Assembly: GCF_041929345.1 (NCBI RefSeq)
Contig: NZ_JBHFNQ010000084.1
Coordinates: 16,619-80,618 of the forward strand
Direction of reading: 5' to 3'
DNA length: 64,000 bases
Origin: Floridanema aerugineum
GTDB taxonomy: Bacteria > Cyanobacteriota > Cyanobacteriia > Cyanobacteriales > Aerosakkonemataceae
The position numbers and the translations under genes were made by a program. How positions within the stretch are numbered: position 1 is the stretch's first letter; every line of letters begins with the position of its first letter. Positions 61,993-64,000 of the stretch are shown one piece after another. The notes beneath the pieces were generated by a model. It made no database searches. It was not told the DNA's origin and saw nothing but the letters and a program-made list of their open reading frames with translations.

Positions 61993-63903
61993 ATGGTAAG
62001 AGAAAAGATTAATGATGATCCCCGGATTAATGCTAGAGAAAAAGACGCATTTGACATTTTTAACCTGAAGCACTATGTAGGGCCAAATCCGTATTTAGGA
62101 ACAGCTGCGATCGTTTTTGATTTTGACCTTACCGGATATCTCGAACCAGAATCTATAGAAAATTATGTCGAAGAAATTGGCAAATTTTGCCCCCAATTAA
62201 AAGATAAGCAATATGAATCTTACGGGCATTTATTAGCTGAAACTATCATGGAAGTAGGGAAACTACAGATGGGTTTACACCCGCAAAAATGGAACGTTAA
62301 TCCATATAAATATCATCAAATAATAGCCTTAGAAACTATCCATGCCCGGACTACAAAAGGAGTAATTTACTTGGTTTGGGATTGGTTAGAAGCTATTACG
62401 CAAAAGGATGATTTCCCGGTTTATAAAAAGTTTAAAACCCTGCAAGAAATGTTTCGCGCCTCAGTTTATGGAGGGCCTACAGTTTACTCTTTATTCCGCA
62501 CCGCAAATCAAAAAGGCATTCCCGTATTTTACTTGTGGGATGAAGGATTAATGCAGTATGGTTATGGGAAAAAATTAGTGCGGGGTGTGGCTACAACGTT
62601 CGATCGCGACAGCCATTTAGACTCAGATTTTACCACGAGAAAAGATGACTGCAAAGACTTTTTGTACACCCTTGGTTTTCCAGTACCTAAAGGTGATATT
62701 GTGGGGACTTTTAGCGGTGCTTTAGATGCAGCAGATATCGTTGGTTATCCAGTCGCAGTTAAACCAGTTGTCGGTCATAAAGGAATTGGGGTAACAGCAA
62801 ACGTACAAAATGGAGAAGAATTAGAGCACGCTTTTAATCGAGCATTAAAAGCCATTCCCGATACCCAACCTGTAGATATTATTGTAGAGAAAAGTTACAC
62901 CGGATCGGATTTTCGCTTACTCTGCGTCAATGGTAAATTTGTCGCTGCTACTGAACGTCGTCCCGCTTGGGTAGTTGGTGATGGAAACTCGACTATTGCG
63001 GAATTAATTGACAAGGAAAATTCTAAACCTGAAAGGTTAGATACTCCGACTTCACCAATGGGAAAAATTCAAGTTGATGAAGCAATGGAGATGTTTTTGG
63101 ATGAACAAAACTTGACGATGGATAGCGTAATTGAAGCAGATAAAACAATTTATTTGCGTAAAGTTGCGAATCTTTCCGCTGGGGGAGTAAGTATAGATGC
63201 TACTGCTACAGTTCACCCAGATAACATCATTTTGGCGCAAGATATTGCCCAGCATTTCCGATTAGTTTGCATGGGTATTGATGTGATTGCGGAAACTCTC
63301 GCGGAATCTTGGAAAAAAGGGAATTTTGCGATTCTGGAAATTAATGCAGCACCGGGAATTTTCATGCACTTAAATCCCGCTTTTGGAGAAAGTGTCGATG
63401 TGCCATCTTTTATTATTGAAACTTTCTTTAAAACTGCGAATGATGCGAGAATTCCGATTATTACTTTTAACCGAATTTCGCTGAAAGAATTGGAAGATAC
63501 GATCGATCATATCCTCTTAAAATACCCTAATTGGACGATCGGTGCAGTTTGCCGTCAAGGGGTATTTGTGAACCGTTCTGAAAAAGTAATGCACAAGGAT
63601 TATAATACCAACGTGCAAAGTCTATTACGTAATCCCAAGCTGGATTTACTGATAGCTGAATATTGCGGAGATATCTTAGAAAGCGACGGAATGTTTTACC
63701 AAGGTAGCGATATCATTGTTTTAGATAACCCCACTGAAACGGAAAAAACTTTGGTACAAAATGCCTACGAAGATGCTACCGTAGTCGAAAAACAAGGTGA
63801 TAATATTTCGATTCGCCGTCAAGGTTGGATGGAAAATTACCAACTGAGATCGGGTGAACCTTTTACGCCAGTTTATCTCAAACAAATTGGAGTTATTTTG
63901 TAA
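61993..63903 (+). CDS. cphA2: CphA2-like protein (short cyanophycin-synthetase relative)
   Basis: A 636-residue protein related to cyanophycin synthetase. It starts with ATG at 61993, after AAAGGAGATA; a GTG one codon before is possible. An N-terminal region is followed by an ATP-grasp domain (about 205-460: DDCKDFLYTLGFPVPKGDIV, VVGHKGIGVTANVQN, AILEINAAPGIFMHLNP). The remaining 170 residues resemble a reduced Mur-ligase-like part and lack the P-loop GTNGKT of CphA1. In other cyanobacteria CphA2 rejoins beta-aspartyl-arginine dipeptides into cyanophycin. The neighbouring cphB would supply that dipeptide. Confidence 0.88.
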   Translation: MVREKINDDPRINAREKDAFDIFNLKHYVGPNPYLGTAAIVFDFDLTGYLEPESIENYVEEIGKFCPQLKDKQYESYGHLLAETIMEVGKLQMGLHPQKWNVNPYKYHQIIALETIHARTTKGVIYLVWDWLEAITQKDDFPVYKKFKTLQEMFRASVYGGPTVYSLFRTANQKGIPVFYLWDEGLMQYGYGKKLVRGVATTFDRDSHLDSDFTTRKDDCKDFLYTLGFPVPKGDIVGTFSGALDAADIVGYPVAVKPVVGHKGIGVTANVQNGEELEHAFNRALKAIPDTQPVDIIVEKSYTGSDFRLLCVNGKFVAATERRPAWVVGDGNSTIAELIDKENSKPERLDTPTSPMGKIQVDEAMEMFLDEQNLTMDSVIEADKTIYLRKVANLSAGGVSIDATATVHPDNIILAQDIAQHFRLVCMGIDVIAETLAESWKKGNFAILEINAAPGIFMHLNPAFGESVDVPSFIIETFFKTANDARIPIITFNRISLKELEDTIDHILLKYPNWTIGAVCRQGVFVNRSEKVMHKDYNTNVQSLLRNPKLDLLIAEYCGDILESDGMFYQGSDIIVLDNPTETEKTLVQNAYEDATVVEKQGDNISIRRQGWMENYQLRSGEPFTPVYLKQIGVIL

Positions 63904-64000
63904 TCACCCTTGCTGGGTTCGTTGTTGGGGGGGAAAGCGCAAATATAAAATAGTTTATATAAAAAGAAAAGACAAACACAAAAAAAAAAAAAAAAAAATT
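63904..64000. other. AT-rich window edge with long poly-A run
   Basis: About eighteen A in a row end the window (63981-63998). No gene or terminator fold is apparent. It may be an assembly end rather than genuine sequence. Confidence 0.4.

Overview
The window is chromosomal DNA from a cyanobacterium. GCGATCGC (HIP1-type) octamers are scattered throughout. Several genes are typical of cyanobacteria and plastids: ycf46 and ycf35, a PAM68-family protein, a sucrose-phosphate phosphatase, a DUF4912 protein, cyanophycinase and a CphA2-like protein. The many dispersed intergenic hairpins suggest a large-genome, probably filamentous or colonial, lineage; that last point is inference.

Layout. 1-3812 (minus): 5' part of a very large gene for a protein with three TIR domains, a membrane segment and WD40 repeats, running off the left edge. 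3813-4900: its upstream flank, with a truncated TnpB gene (plus) and a decayed TIR fragment (minus). 4965-9570: a STAS protein, moaA, rpsD and small cyanobacterial proteins. 9571-12416: a coiled-coil protein, an IS630-like MITE, palindromic repeats, and an aldolase/VOC pair. 12417-17358: lipid kinase, ABC exporter, CBM20 amylase. 17427-20048: a zincin-like gene and a small partner, RNase HI with an extra C-terminal domain, a GNAT enzyme, tRNA-Cys. 20402-22843: a ribbon-helix-helix protein, Ycf46 and Ycf35. 23027-30777: DAHP synthase, PAM68, rpsO, a GH13 enzyme, spp-ruvA, a TPR protein, an MFS transporter. 30925-36909: five-gene exopolysaccharide cluster. 37174-41378: ffh-rpsP-khpA-rpsU-phoH housekeeping cluster. 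41421-46301: DUF6816-like protein, HAD hydrolase, low-molecular-weight phosphatase, LuxR-type response regulator, HpcH/HpaI aldolase, 2OG-Fe(II) dioxygenase. 46865-53094: a 1480-residue substrate-binding-like/DUF4912 fusion, then pgi. 53304-63903: branched-chain amino-acid ABC genes, an SLH/OprB porin, a double-SBP BgtB-like permease with its ATPase, cyanophycinase, and a CphA2-like ligase.

How parts work together. The right end reads as a nitrogen module: porin, amino-acid importers, then storage and recycling of cyanophycin. The left end reads as a signalling or defence-type TIR locus that has been rearranged. The rest is mostly housekeeping, carbohydrate metabolism and envelope polysaccharide.

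The most unusual items are the triple-TIR/WD40 protein with a TIR relic upstream, the giant DUF4912 fusion carrying a mobile palindrome in frame, the dispersed hairpin families (some supplying codons or stop codons), and the paired CphB/CphA2-like and double-SBP transporter genes. No CRISPR array, rRNA or prophage was seen.
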